Below, piece by piece: positions 36,101 to 44,351 of a stretch of 64,000 bases of DNA. The position numbers and the translations under genes were made by a program. Source of the stretch: Okibacterium sp. HSC-33S16 (GTDB taxonomy: Bacteria; Actinomycetota; Actinomycetes; Actinomycetales; Microbacteriaceae); contig NZ_JALJZZ010000003.1 of the NCBI RefSeq assembly GCF_024171565.1, positions 124,001 through 188,000 of the forward strand, in the 5' to 3' direction. The notes under the pieces are model-generated. The model made no database searches, was not told the DNA's origin, and worked only from the letters and a program-made list of their open reading frames with translations. How positions within the stretch are numbered: the first letter of the stretch is position 1; each line of letters starts with the position of its first letter.

Positions 36101-36833
36101 TGAAGGTGAGGGTGTCGGCCTTCTTGATCGCGGGGACGAGCAGCGCACGGCTGCCGTCTGGCTTCGGGATGTCGATGGCGATGCCGAGTCCGACGTGCGC
36201 CGGAGCGACAACGCTCGGCTTACCGTCGACGATGTCGTAGTAGACGTTCTGGCTCGGGAAGTCCTTGAGCGCCTGAATGAGTGCCCACCCGATGAGGTGG
36301 GTGAAGCTCACCTTGCCGCCGCGGGCACGCTTGAGGTGGTTGTTGATGACGATGCGGTTGTCGATCATCAGCTTGGCCGGGATCGTGCGAACGCTCGTGG
36401 CCGTCGGGACCGTGAGGCTCACGTCCATGTTGGTCGCGAGCGACTTCGCCATGCCGCGCAGGGGCTGAACCGTGTCTTGCGGTTCGTTCGCGACAGCATC
36501 CGTTGCTTCAGAATCTTTCGGCTTGGCCGACGCCGTGCGTGGAGCATCGGCGGGAATCGGGGCGGCCTTGGGCTGCACCGACGTTGTTCGTGCGGCCGGC
36601 TGCGAGCCGATTACCGGAATCGGCGCCGTTACGGGGTGCGCCGGGGGAGCGGGACTCGTCGCCGCGTCACCCTTCACCGGCGAGTAGTTCTCGAGAATCG
36701 GCCACCAGGACTGATCGACAGAATTCTTATCGGCGATGTACTGCTCATACATTTCGTCGACGAGCCACTCGTTCGCTCCGAATTCACCCGACGAACCGTC
36801 GTCAGTTCCCACACCGGTCAACTGGCTTGACAC
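33147..36833 (-). CDS. kgd: Multifunctional 2-oxoglutarate decarboxylase/dehydrogenase Kgd
   Basis: 1228 residues, the usual length of actinobacterial KGD (SucA fused to an E2 acyltransferase domain). Order: disordered Pro/Ala linker (30-110), E2-like catalytic domain (~115-360, with YDHRVIQGAGSGEFL), then the thiamine-diphosphate E1 region (~370-1228) with GMAHRGRLNVL, GDDPSMTQPLMYNLIEQK and LPHGYEGQGPDHSSAR. It feeds the TCA cycle and is inhibited by the FHA protein GarA in relatives. GTG start. Confidence 0.96.
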   Translation of the reverse strand: MSSQLTGVGTDDGSSGEFGANEWLVDEMYEQYIADKNSVDQSWWPILENYSPVKGDAATSPAPPAHPVTAPIPVIGSQPAARTTSVQPKAAPIPADAPRTASAKPKDSEATDAVANEPQDTVQPLRGMAKSLATNMDVSLTVPTATSVRTIPAKLMIDNRIVINNHLKRARGGKVSFTHLIGWALIQALKDFPSQNVYYDIVDGKPSVVAPAHVGLGIAIDIPKPDGSRALLVPAIKKADTLTFSEYLAAYEDLVSRARKNKLTADDFKGASVSLTNPGGIGTEHSVPRLMKGQGCIIGAGALDYPAEFQGASEHTLVELAIGKTITLTSTYDHRVIQGAGSGEFLKKVHELLTGQKSFYHDIFAALRIPYDPVHWAPDISVDLSDTVSKTARVQELINSFRVRGHLMADVDPLEYVQRSHPDLDILNHGLTFWDLDREFVTGGFGDKRQAKLRDILGLLRDSYCRTIGLEYMHIQDPAQRKWIQEKVERPYAKPTHDEQMRILGKLNEAEAFETFLQTKYVGQKRFSLEGGESTIALLDAILQGAAEAGLDGAAIGMAHRGRLNVLTNIAGKTYGQVFQEFEGTTKKASGSGDVKYHLGTEGTFRAADGTELPVYLAANPSHLEAVNGVLEGIVRAKQDRQPIGSFTTLPILVHGDAAMAGQGVVLETMQLSQLRGYRTGGTIHVVVNNQVGFTTPPGEGRSSVYSTDVAKTIQAPIWHVNGDDPESVVRVAQLALDYRQQFKKDVVIDLICYRRRGHNEGDDPSMTQPLMYNLIEQKRSVRKLYTEALVGRGDITEDEYEASHRDFQDRLERAFMETHAAQTASTPIILDDTDDDGYSGEPETTGVPEAVVHLIGDAFNNKPAGFTVHPKLQQLLQKRLDMSRNGNIDWAFGELLALGSLLVEGTPVRMSGQDSRRGTFVQRHAVLHDRVNGQEWLPLANLADNQARFWIYDSLLSEYAVLGFEYGYSVERPDALVLWEAQFGDFANGGQTIIDEFISSAEQKWGQRSSVVMLLPHGYEGQGPDHSSARIERYLQLCGENNMTVARPSTPASYFHLLRRQAYARPRRPLVVFTPKAMLRLRGASSSVEDFTSGKFEPVIDDARITDKAAVKRVLLHSGKIHWDLVSELAKQPNDEIALVRVEQYYPLPQAELEAVIAQYPDAELVWVQDEPENQGAWPFMALEAAKHVKDRTLRVVSRAASASPATGSAKRHAAEQADLLSRALTL

Positions 36834-36954
36834 CGCCAGACCACCACTCTCTCCGTTGATATGAGCAGCAGCGACATCCGTGGGAAGCGCTGCCAGATCC
36901 AGTTATCAAGCCTAACTCCTTTAGCGGAAGGCTGCGGCCCGCTGATCGGATGAG

Positions 36955-36960
36955 TAGCGT
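36955..36960 (+). promoter_or_regulatory. -10 hexamer TAGCGT for guaB1
   Basis: Seven nt before ATG 36968. An earlier in-frame ATG at 36950 lies upstream of it. Confidence 0.5.
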
Positions 36961-36967
36961 GTTCACT

Positions 36968-38407
36968 ATGGAGTTCTACGGTCAGGAACCAGTTTTCGAT
37001 CTCACCTACTCGGACGTCTTCCTCGTGCCGTCACGTTCGGACGTGGCGTCACGGCTCGACGTGTCGCTCGCGCCCAATGACGGCACCGCCGCCCAGATCC
37101 CAATCGTGTCGGCGAATATGAACTCGGTGACCGGTCCACGCCTGGCCGCAACACTGGCCAGGCGCGGCGGACTCGGCGTGCTGCCGCAGGACATGCCGCT
37201 GCAGGAACTTGATGCTGCCATTCGCTGGGTCAAGTCACAGCCGGTCGAATACGACACCCCGATCGAGCTGGCTCCCGACGCAACGGTCGCTGATGCGCTG
37301 CTCGTGACGCCGGCTCTCGCCGGGCACGGCATCGTCGTGAAGTCGACGGCGGGGGAGTACCTCGGTTGCGTGCCGGCAGCGCTGCTCGGTGACAGCGCGC
37401 CAGACACGAAACTCGGTGAGCTGCTTTCCGGCCGGCTCACCTCGATCGACGCCGAAGACGTCACCGACCCGCGCAGCGCGTTCGACCTGCTCGTTGCCGC
37501 CGACCTCGACTTCGCTCCTGTGCTTCGGCACGGGGCGCTCGTCGGGACCCTCTCGCGTACAAGCGCCCTGCGCGCGACGCTCTATCGGCCGGCGCTTGAC
37601 GCTTCGGGTCGGCTCATTGTGGCGGCGGCCATCGGCATCAACGGTGACGTCGCCGCGAAGGCGCGGGCACTCGCCGCGGCCGGAGTGGACGTGCTCGTCC
37701 TTGACACGGCGCACGGTCACCAGGAGGGCATGCTCTCAGCCCTTGCCACCGTGAAGAGCCTGCGGCTCGGTATCCCGCTCGTCGCCGGAAACATCGTCAC
37801 CCCGGTCGGCGCGTCCGACCTCGTCTCTGCCGGTGCCGACATCCTCAAGGTCGGCGTCGGCCCCGGTGCCATGTGCACCACCCGCATGATGACGGCTGTC
37901 GGTCGTCCCCAGTTCTCCGCAGTGCTCGAAACGGCGGAGTCCGCCCGCGACCTGGGCGTGCACGTCTGGGCTGACGGCGGCGTCCGGTATCCCCGTGACG
38001 TCGCGTTAGCCCTCGCTGCCGGAGCATCGAGCGTGATGATCGGTTCCTGGTTCGCCGGCACCATCGAAGCTCCAGGATCGTTGCACACGGATGCCACGGG
38101 GCGGCTTTTCAAGGAAAGCTGGGGCATGGCATCCACCAAAGCGGTTCAGGAGCGGTTCGGCCGCCTTGACCCGTATGAGCTGGCACGCAAAACGCTGTTT
38201 GCCGAGGGCATTTCGTCGTCGAAGATCTACCTCGACCCAGGCCGGCCGAGCGTGGAGGACCTGCTCGACATGATCACATCAGGCGTGCGTTCATCGTTCA
38301 CCTACGCCGGAGCATCCACTCTTCCCGAATTTTGGGAACGCGCTCGGGTGGGACTGCAGTCCGCCGCGGGCTACGACGAAGGCAAAGCGCTGCCGGTGTC
38401 CTGGTAG
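36968..38407 (+). CDS. guaB1: GuaB1-family IMP dehydrogenase-related protein (GMP reductase type)
   Basis: 479 residues starting MEFYGQEPVFDLTYSDVFLV, as in the family. An (alpha/beta)8 barrel with a CBS pair inserted (residues ~85-215). The active-site loop GVGPGAMCTTRMMTAVGRPQ carries the catalytic Cys; DTAHGHQ and ADGGVRYPRDVALALAAGASSVMIG bind substrate and phosphate. Mycobacterial GuaB1 is reported as a GMP reductase in purine salvage rather than an IMP dehydrogenase, and the same is inferred here. Confidence 0.9.
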   Translation: MEFYGQEPVFDLTYSDVFLVPSRSDVASRLDVSLAPNDGTAAQIPIVSANMNSVTGPRLAATLARRGGLGVLPQDMPLQELDAAIRWVKSQPVEYDTPIELAPDATVADALLVTPALAGHGIVVKSTAGEYLGCVPAALLGDSAPDTKLGELLSGRLTSIDAEDVTDPRSAFDLLVAADLDFAPVLRHGALVGTLSRTSALRATLYRPALDASGRLIVAAAIGINGDVAAKARALAAAGVDVLVLDTAHGHQEGMLSALATVKSLRLGIPLVAGNIVTPVGASDLVSAGADILKVGVGPGAMCTTRMMTAVGRPQFSAVLETAESARDLGVHVWADGGVRYPRDVALALAAGASSVMIGSWFAGTIEAPGSLHTDATGRLFKESWGMASTKAVQERFGRLDPYELARKTLFAEGISSSKIYLDPGRPSVEDLLDMITSGVRSSFTYAGASTLPEFWERARVGLQSAAGYDEGKALPVSW

Positions 38408-38447
38408 CGAGCACACCGCGTCAAGCGGAAATTCAGGCTCGGCTGCG

Positions 38448-38453
38448 TATACT
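38448..38453 (+). promoter_or_regulatory. -10 hexamer TATACT
   Basis: The best -10 in this 126-bp gap. It places transcription start near 38460, within a few nt of the leader ORF ATG at 38464. Confidence 0.5.
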
Positions 38454-38463
38454 GGCTTGCACA

Positions 38464-38544
38464 ATGGACGACCCCCCTCCTGCCGATTCGCCCGACGCTC
38501 ATCAACCTGTCCTCCCCGCCCGGGAGGTGACTCGTGCTGTTTGA
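38464..38544 (+). CDS. Possible 26-residue Asp/Pro-rich leader peptide overlapping the CNNM gene
   Basis: MDDPPPADSPDAHQPVLPAR and six more residues. The first ten codons give three Asp and four Pro, including a Pro-Pro-Pro run. The ORF spans the GGGAGGTGA binding site of the next gene and stops (TGA 38542-38544) 8 nt after that gene's GTG, so translation of the two must interact. Acidic/proline-rich leaders destabilise ribosomes at low Mg2+ in the E. coli mgtL system, and the downstream genes are CNNM-type ion transporters. Not recognised as an annotated gene. Confidence 0.4.
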   Translation: MDDPPPADSPDAHQPVLPAREVTRAV

Positions 38545-39853
38545 GTGGATCATGCTCGGCGTCGGACTTCTGCTGACCGTGGGCACCGGCCTCTTCGTGG
38601 CGAGTGAGTTCTCGCTCGTCAACCTCGACCGCTCAGAGCTCGAGGCACGCCAGGCTCGGGGTGAGACCCGGCTCGGCATGACCATCGCCGCGTTGAGGAT
38701 CACATCGACGCACCTCTCGAGTGCCCAGCTCGGCATCACGCTCACCACCCTGCTCACCGGTTACACCATGGAGCCGGCGATCACGAGCCTGCTCTCGCAG
38801 CCGATGCTCGCGATCGGTTTCCCCGAGGTAACCGTTGAGCCCGTGGCCACGGTGACCGCCATCATCATTGCGACCCTGCTGTCGATGATCATCGGCGAGC
38901 TCGTGCCCAAGAACTTTGCGCTGGCGCTGCCCATTGCAACCGCGAAACTCGTCGTGCCGTTCCAGACGCTGTTCACCACCGTGTTCAAGCCGGCCGTCGT
39001 TGTGCTCAACGGCAGCGCCAACGGCATCCTCCGCTCGATCGGTATTGAGCCCAAGGAAGAACTGTCCGGAGCCCGGACGGCCGAGGAGCTGTCGAGCCTC
39101 GTTCGCCGCAGCGCCGGCGCCGGCACGCTCGAGAGCGACACCGCGACCCTGCTCAACCGCACACTGCTTTTCTCGGGTCACACGGCGGCCGACGTCATGA
39201 CCCCGCGCCCGCGGGTTGAAGCGGTGCGCCGCGGCGACTCGGCACAGCTTGTGGTCGAACTGGCCCGAAGCACCGGATACTCCCGCTTCCCGGTGATCGA
39301 CGAGGACGCCGATGACGTCGTTGGCCTCGTGCACATCAAGCAGGCCATCGCGGTCCCACGCGCCAAGCGAGCTGATGTTCCGGTGTCTGCCCTGCAGTCG
39401 GAGATTGTGCGGGTGCCGGAGACCATGCGCCTCGACGCCCTGCTTTCCGAGCTCCGCGGTCGCGGCTTCCAGATGGCCGTCGTCGTCGATGAGTACGGTG
39501 GAACGGCCGGCATCGCGACCCTCGAGGACCTCGTCGAAGAACTCGTCGGTGAAGTCGCCGACGAGCACGACCGCACCCGCGCCGGAGTGGTTCGCACCCT
39601 CGACTCGATCGCCTTCCCCGGTGACCTTCGTCCAGACGAGCTGCTCGAACGCACCGCCATTTCGGTTCCCGAAGACGGTCCGTACGAAACCGTCGCTGGT
39701 TTCGTGATGAGCGAACTGGGACGGCTGCCCCTGATCGGTGACACCGTCGAGATCGACTCGGGGACGTTGCGCGTCGAACGCCTCGACGGCCGCCGGATTG
39801 ATCGCATCCGTTACACCCCCAACCCCGTGAAGGAAGAAGCCGAAAATGAGTGA
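38534..39853 (+). CDS. CNNM/CBS-domain (CorC/HlyC-type) membrane protein, first copy
   Basis: 439 residues from GTG with GGGAGGTGA 3-11 nt upstream. DUF21/CNNM transmembrane domain (three or four helices, residues 1-170; VASEFSLVNLDRSELEARQARGE), a CBS pair (~205-335; MTPRPRVEAVRRGDS, DEYGGTAGIATLEDLVEELVGEV) and a CorC/HlyC transporter-associated domain (~350-425). Family members handle Mg2+ or Co2+ efflux. Overlaps the second copy by 8 bp. Confidence 0.9.
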   Translation: MLFEWIMLGVGLLLTVGTGLFVASEFSLVNLDRSELEARQARGETRLGMTIAALRITSTHLSSAQLGITLTTLLTGYTMEPAITSLLSQPMLAIGFPEVTVEPVATVTAIIIATLLSMIIGELVPKNFALALPIATAKLVVPFQTLFTTVFKPAVVVLNGSANGILRSIGIEPKEELSGARTAEELSSLVRRSAGAGTLESDTATLLNRTLLFSGHTAADVMTPRPRVEAVRRGDSAQLVVELARSTGYSRFPVIDEDADDVVGLVHIKQAIAVPRAKRADVPVSALQSEIVRVPETMRLDALLSELRGRGFQMAVVVDEYGGTAGIATLEDLVEELVGEVADEHDRTRAGVVRTLDSIAFPGDLRPDELLERTAISVPEDGPYETVAGFVMSELGRLPLIGDTVEIDSGTLRVERLDGRRIDRIRYTPNPVKEEAENE

Positions 39854-40895
39854 CTGGGCCGGAATCGCCTGGCTTGTCGTCCTGCTCCTCGGCAACGCCT
39901 TCTTCGTTGGAGCCGAGTTCGCGGTCATTTCGGCCAAGCGCTCACAAATTGAACCGCTCGCCGAGCAGGGCAAACGCAGCGCCATCACGGCGCTGTGGGC
40001 CATGGAGCACGCGACGCTCATGCTCGCGACCAGCCAGCTCGGCATCACCGTGTGTTCGCTGCTCATCCTCAACGTGTCTGAGCCGGCCATCCACCACCTG
40101 CTCGAGGTGCCCCTCGGCCTGACCGGTTTGCCCGAGGAAGCTGTCGGAACCGTCGGCTTCGTGGTGACGCTGCTGCTCGTCTCGTACCTGCACGTGGTGT
40201 TCGGCGAGATGGTGCCGAAGAACCTCTCCTTCTCGGTGCCCGATCGAGCCGTTCTGCTGCTCGCGCCTCCGCTCGTTTTCGTGGGTCGCGTGTTCAAGCC
40301 GGTGATCTGGGGTCTCAACGCGGCGGCGAACGCCGTACTCCGGTTGTTCCGGGTCGAACCGAAGAACGAGGCAGCATCCACCTTCACACTCGACGAGGTC
40401 GCGAATATCGTCGACCAGTCGACGCGTGAGGGCTTGCTGCTCGACTCCACCGGTGCGTTGCTGGCCGCGTTCGAATTCACCAACAAAAAAGTCATCGACG
40501 TCGCGCTTCCGCTGGAGACCCTCGTCACCCTGCCGGAGAACACCACTCCGGCCGACGTGGAGCGCTCGGTCGCCAAGTACGGCTTCTCCCGTTATGTGAT
40601 CGTCGATGCGAACGGGTTGCCGTCGGGGTACCTGCACCTCAAGGACGTGCTTCGGCTGGATTCGGGTGTCGACGACGGCGATTCCGACCGGCCGGTGCCC
40701 GCCAAGCGCATCCGCCAGCTGGTGTCGATCTTCGAGGACACCGACCTCGAAGACGCCCTGGCCATCATGCGGCGCTCCGGCGCCCACCTCGCCCGTGCCT
40801 TCAACAGGGAGGGCGACACCACCGGTGTGCTCTTCCTCGAAGACATCATCGAGGAGCTGGTCGGTGAGGTTCAGGATGCCACGCAGCGGCGTTAG
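39846..40895 (+). CDS. CNNM/CBS-domain membrane protein, second copy
   Basis: 349 residues. Same CNNM transmembrane domain (FFVGAEFAVISAKRSQIEPLAEQGKR) and CBS pair (~220-345; LFLEDIIEELVGEV) as the upstream protein, but it lacks the C-terminal CorC/HlyC domain. The tandem arrangement suggests a heteromeric ion transporter. It ends 4 bp inside the convergent oxidoreductase gene. Confidence 0.9.
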   Translation: MSDWAGIAWLVVLLLGNAFFVGAEFAVISAKRSQIEPLAEQGKRSAITALWAMEHATLMLATSQLGITVCSLLILNVSEPAIHHLLEVPLGLTGLPEEAVGTVGFVVTLLLVSYLHVVFGEMVPKNLSFSVPDRAVLLLAPPLVFVGRVFKPVIWGLNAAANAVLRLFRVEPKNEAASTFTLDEVANIVDQSTREGLLLDSTGALLAAFEFTNKKVIDVALPLETLVTLPENTTPADVERSVAKYGFSRYVIVDANGLPSGYLHLKDVLRLDSGVDDGDSDRPVPAKRIRQLVSIFEDTDLEDALAIMRRSGAHLARAFNREGDTTGVLFLEDIIEELVGEVQDATQRR

Positions 40896-41992
40896 CGTGT
40901 AACTCCCGCTGGCTGGGAGTACGGAGCACGCTCGTACTGGCCGGGCAGGTAGTCAATGCTCGCGCCAAGCTCGGCGGCGGCGCGCACCGCAAAGTGCGGG
41001 TCGCGGAGGGCTTCGCGACCGACGAGGACGGCATCGGCTGAGCCGGACGCCACGATTTCTTCGGCGTGCTGCGGGTCGGTGATGAGCCCCACGGCCGCAA
41101 CGCCGACGCCCGCTGCAGTTTTCACCGATCGGGCGAACGGCACCTGGTAGCCCGGTTCGAGCGGAATCTCGACACCGGGGATCGCTCCACCCGTCGAGAT
41201 GTCGAAGAAGTCGGCGCCAGCATCGGCGGCCCAGCGGGCGACGGTCGCGGTCTGTTGCTCGTCCCACCCTCCCGACGCCCAGTCGGTGGCCGAGAACCGC
41301 ACGAACACCACCGTGTCGCCGGCGTTCTGGCGCACCGCCTCGACGACGCGCAACAGCAGGCGCGCCCGGTTCTCCAGTGACCCGCCGTAGGAGTCCGTGC
41401 GGGTGTTCACGAGCGGGCTGAGGAACTGGTGCAGCAGGTAGCCGTGAGCCGCGTGGATCTCGAGGACCGAGAAGCCGGCAGCAACGGCGCGACGGGCGGC
41501 TGAGGCGAAGTCGGCGACGACCCGGTCGATGCCCGCCTCGTCGAGTGCCCGTGGCGCGGCGTAACCGTCGAATGGCTGAGCGGTCGGTCCGACGGTTTCC
41601 CACCCGCCCTCGACGGCCGGAATGGTTCCGCGGCGCCCTGCGCTGCCCCACGGTGCGAACGTGGAGGCTTTACGACCGGCGTGGTTGAGTTGGATTCCCG
41701 CTGCAGCACCCTGTGACCTGACGAAGCGAACAATGCGCGCCCAGGCATCCGCTTGATTGTCGGTCCAGATGCCGGTGTCCCGATCGCTGATCCGGCCTTC
41801 AGGGCTGATCGCTGTGGACTCGGCGATGACGAGTCCGGCGCCGCCGATCGCGAACTGGCCGAGGTGTACGAGGTGCCAGTCGGTGGGGACGCCGTCGCGT
41901 TGATCGACCGAGTATTGGCACATCGGCGCGATCCAGATGCGGTTGCGCAGCGTCAGGCCGCGGACGGTGAGCGGTTCGAACAGGGCAGGCAT
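40892..41992 (-). CDS. NADH:flavin oxidoreductase, old yellow enzyme family (YqjM-like)
   Basis: 366 residues from ATG 41992, which has AAGGAG 5 nt upstream; the longer start adds an unrelated tail. FMN-binding TIM barrel with RNRIWIAPMCQYS (FMN-contact Cys of the YqjM class), LNHAGRKAS, and HAAHGYLLHQFLSPLVNTRTD (cut: HAAHGYLLHQFLSP). It reduces activated C=C bonds with NAD(P)H; the physiological substrate is unknown, with detoxification of electrophiles likely. Confidence 0.9.
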   Translation of the reverse strand: MPALFEPLTVRGLTLRNRIWIAPMCQYSVDQRDGVPTDWHLVHLGQFAIGGAGLVIAESTAISPEGRISDRDTGIWTDNQADAWARIVRFVRSQGAAAGIQLNHAGRKASTFAPWGSAGRRGTIPAVEGGWETVGPTAQPFDGYAAPRALDEAGIDRVVADFASAARRAVAAGFSVLEIHAAHGYLLHQFLSPLVNTRTDSYGGSLENRARLLLRVVEAVRQNAGDTVVFVRFSATDWASGGWDEQQTATVARWAADAGADFFDISTGGAIPGVEIPLEPGYQVPFARSVKTAAGVGVAAVGLITDPQHAEEIVASGSADAVLVGREALRDPHFAVRAAAELGASIDYLPGQYERAPYSQPAGVTR

Positions 41993-42054
41993 TGTTCTCC
42001 TTACACTGGCACGGGTTGCACATGCCACGACTGTTCAAGATATCCCACCGGCCT

Positions 42055-42060
42055 TATCGT
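42055..42060 (+). promoter_or_regulatory. -10 hexamer TATCGT for nnrD
   Basis: Seven nt before ATG 42068. Confidence 0.45.
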
Positions 42061-42067
42061 GAAGTGC

Positions 42068-42907
42068 ATGGGACGTGAATGGATGCCGTGGGGCGAGCGG
42101 GAAGCAGCAGCGTACGTCGCCGTTCCCACCGATACAGATGACAAGTACAGTCGTGGCGTGCTCGGCATCGTGACGGGCTCCGCCGAATATCCGGGCGCCG
42201 GGGTGCTCGGAGTGGAGGGTGCCGCGCGCACCGGGCTCGGGATGATCCGTTACCTCGGCGATGCGACCGACCTGGTGCTCGCACGTCGGCCGGAGGTTGT
42301 GACGCTGCCGGGCCGCGTGCAGGCGTGGCTGATCGGCTCGGGCACCGACTCGAGCGATCTTGGACTGCTCGGCACGCTGTTCTCCGACGCGCTCGCCTCG
42401 GACGAGCCGGTAGTTGCCGACGGCGGAGCTCTCGAGATGGTTGCAGACGCCCCGCGCGCCGGAGTGCTCGTGACACCGCACTACCGCGAACTGGCCCGGA
42501 TGCTTGGCCACGCCGGTGAGGCGGTGTCGGCCGAGACCATCGCCACAGCACCCTCGGTCTGGGCGGGCCGGGCCGCCGACCTGCTGCGGGTGACCGTGCT
42601 GCTCAAGGGAAGTACGACGTTCATCGCCGAGCCGCTCGGTGTTCGACTGGCCGTGACCGGAGCGCCACCGTGGACCGCGACGGCGGGGTCGGGCGACGTT
42701 CTCGGCGGAGTCCTCGGGGCGCTCGTCGCCACCCACGCCGACGAGGTGTTCGAGCACGGGGTGCTTGCCCGACTCGCGGCGTCGGCCTCGGTGCTGCATG
42801 GCGTTGCGGCCAGCCTGGCTTCACGCGGCGGGCCTCTTGTGGCGCTCGACATCGCCGAAGCGCTGCCCGATGCGGTGCGTCGGTTGCTCTCACTGCCCTC
42901 CCGCTGA
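42068..42907 (+). CDS. nnrD: ADP-dependent NAD(P)H-hydrate dehydratase
   Basis: 279 residues, a stand-alone dehydratase of the ribokinase-like fold without the NnrE epimerase domain often fused to it. It repairs hydrated NAD(P)H. The VLGIVTGSAEYPGAGVL phosphate-binding region and the signature WTATAGSGDVLGGVLGAL are present. Start chosen by the -10 spacing; the open frame extends further left but only antisense to the oxidoreductase gene. Confidence 0.9.
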   Translation: MGREWMPWGEREAAAYVAVPTDTDDKYSRGVLGIVTGSAEYPGAGVLGVEGAARTGLGMIRYLGDATDLVLARRPEVVTLPGRVQAWLIGSGTDSSDLGLLGTLFSDALASDEPVVADGGALEMVADAPRAGVLVTPHYRELARMLGHAGEAVSAETIATAPSVWAGRAADLLRVTVLLKGSTTFIAEPLGVRLAVTGAPPWTATAGSGDVLGGVLGALVATHADEVFEHGVLARLAASASVLHGVAASLASRGGPLVALDIAEALPDAVRRLLSLPSR

Positions 42908-42967
42908 GCGCGCGAGTTCACAGGCAGGTCCCAGCCGGTCGATAGCCGGAGGTGAGGTCGAGCGCGC

Positions 42968-42973
42968 TAGGTT
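42968..42973 (+). promoter_or_regulatory. -10 hexamer TAGGTT for the flavinylation operon
   Basis: It lies about 42 nt before the ATG at 43016, giving a short leader with GGGAG 8 nt before the start. Confidence 0.4.
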
Positions 42974-43015
42974 TGGTTTCAGCTTCAACCAATCGCGATC
43001 GACGGGAGCCCCGCC

Positions 43016-43456
43016 ATGCAGATTCGTCAGAGACAGAACACCGCGGCCGCACTGGCCGGACTGGCCGTGATCGGCGCTCTCGCCGGCTGCTCAGCGCCGG
43101 CCGATGAGCCCTCACCGCCCGCCACTGCTGACACCGGCGGGGCCGCACCTGATTCGACCGTCAGCTACACCGACGGTGAGTACACGGCGACCGGTGACTA
43201 CCAGTCCCCGGGAGGAGCCGAGTCGGTCACCGTGACGCTCACCCTCGCCGACAATGTGGTGACGGCGCTCAACGTCACCGGCAGCGGTGGCTCGCCGAAC
43301 GCGAAGAAGTTTCAGGGCGAGTTCATCGAGAACATCTCGGCCGTGGTGGTTGGCAAGCCGCTCGACTCACTGAGCGTGTCCAAGGTGGCCGGGTCCTCGC
43401 TCACCAGTGGCGGGTTCAACGCGGCCATCGATCAGATTCGGGCCGATGCCGACTGA
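43016..43456 (+). CDS. FMN-binding-domain lipoprotein, probable covalent flavoprotein
   Basis: 146 residues. Signal peptide with lipobox LAGC (lipidated Cys25), a low-complexity Pro/Ala linker (26-50), and an FMN_bind domain (~52-142; YTDGEYTATGDYQSPGG, VTALNVTGSGGSPNAKKFQ). The flavinylation motif, normally SGA[ST], appears as AGSS with Ser128 as the predicted attachment residue, followed by LTSGGFNAAI. ApbE encoded next would transfer FMN. The protein would sit on the outer membrane face as an electron carrier, comparable to PplA of Listeria. Confidence 0.83.
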   Translation: MQIRQRQNTAAALAGLAVIGALAGCSAPADEPSPPATADTGGAAPDSTVSYTDGEYTATGDYQSPGGAESVTVTLTLADNVVTALNVTGSGGSPNAKKFQGEFIENISAVVVGKPLDSLSVSKVAGSSLTSGGFNAAIDQIRADAD

Positions 43457-44351
43457 GCCCGGCACCGGTACAGCCGCCCTGACAGCTGACGCCCGCACCG
43501 CCACCTGGAGCTTCGAGGCGATCGGCACGGCCTGGCAGATCGACACCGCTGAACCGGTAGCGGCGCTCACCAGGGCGGCGATCGATGAGCTCATCGAGGT
43601 ATTCGAGGGTACCTGGTCCCGGTTTCGCAGCGACTCTGTCGTCACGGCGGCGGCCCGCAGCGCCGGTCGATTCGATTGTGGGGCGGATGCTCCCGCGCTG
43701 TTTTCGCTGTATCGTCGCCTCGGCGACGTCACCGGTGGTGCGGTGTCGCCGTTCGTCGGTGATGCCCTCGACGCGCTCGGCTACGACGCCGACTACTCCT
43801 TCCGGCCGCACGGCACCGCGGGGCCTGCGCCGCGGGAGGACGAGGTCGGTCGACTCGATGGCACCATACTGACCACCGTTCGCCAGGTAACCATCGACGT
43901 GGGTGCCGCAGGCAAGGGCTACCTCGTCGACCGGGTGGCTGGGCTGCTGCGCGCCGCCGGACACGCGTCATTTACCGTGGACGCCTCGGGTGACCTGCTG
44001 CACGCCGGTGACCCGATCCGGGTGGCGCTCGAGCATCCGTTCGACCCGACCCTCGCCATTGGCGTGACGACGCTCAGGTCCGGCGCGCTGTGTGCATCGG
44101 CGAGTAACCGCCGGGCCTGGGGGAGCGGACTGCACCACGTGATCGACGGTCGAACCGGCCGGCCCACCTCCACCGTGGTGGCGACGTGGGCCACGGCGCC
44201 CGACGCTGCGCTCGCCGACGGTGCCGCGACGGCCCTGTTCTTTACCTCGCCCGCCGAATTGAGCTCGACGCTCGGTATCGACGGGCTGCGCATGTTCTCC
44301 GACGGCACCGCGGAGCGCTCGGTCGGTTTCGACGCGGAGCTCTTTCGATGA
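43446..44351 (+). CDS. apbE: FAD:protein FMN transferase ApbE
   Basis: 301 residues from ATG 43446, overlapping the lipoprotein gene by 11 bp. ApbE motifs: GGAVSPFVGDALDALGY, TIDVGAAGKGYLVDRV (the Lys-Gly-Tyr FAD-binding signature), DASGDLLHAG and the metal-binding DAALADGAATALFF. It transfers FMN from FAD to Thr/Ser of partner proteins. No obvious signal peptide, so it may act in the cytoplasm before export or on the fused partner. Overlaps the next gene by 4 bp. Confidence 0.9.
   Translation: MPTEPGTGTAALTADARTATWSFEAIGTAWQIDTAEPVAALTRAAIDELIEVFEGTWSRFRSDSVVTAAARSAGRFDCGADAPALFSLYRRLGDVTGGAVSPFVGDALDALGYDADYSFRPHGTAGPAPREDEVGRLDGTILTTVRQVTIDVGAAGKGYLVDRVAGLLRAAGHASFTVDASGDLLHAGDPIRVALEHPFDPTLAIGVTTLRSGALCASASNRRAWGSGLHHVIDGRTGRPTSTVVATWATAPDAALADGAATALFFTSPAELSSTLGIDGLRMFSDGTAERSVGFDAELFR

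Noticed and set aside
38633-40576. Long minus-strand open frame opposite the CNNM pair
   Set aside because: Low-complexity composition without domains; both CNNM genes are clearly coding on the plus strand.
41753-42067. N-terminal extension of nnrD
   Set aside because: Antisense to the old-yellow-enzyme gene and upstream of the TATCGT -10.
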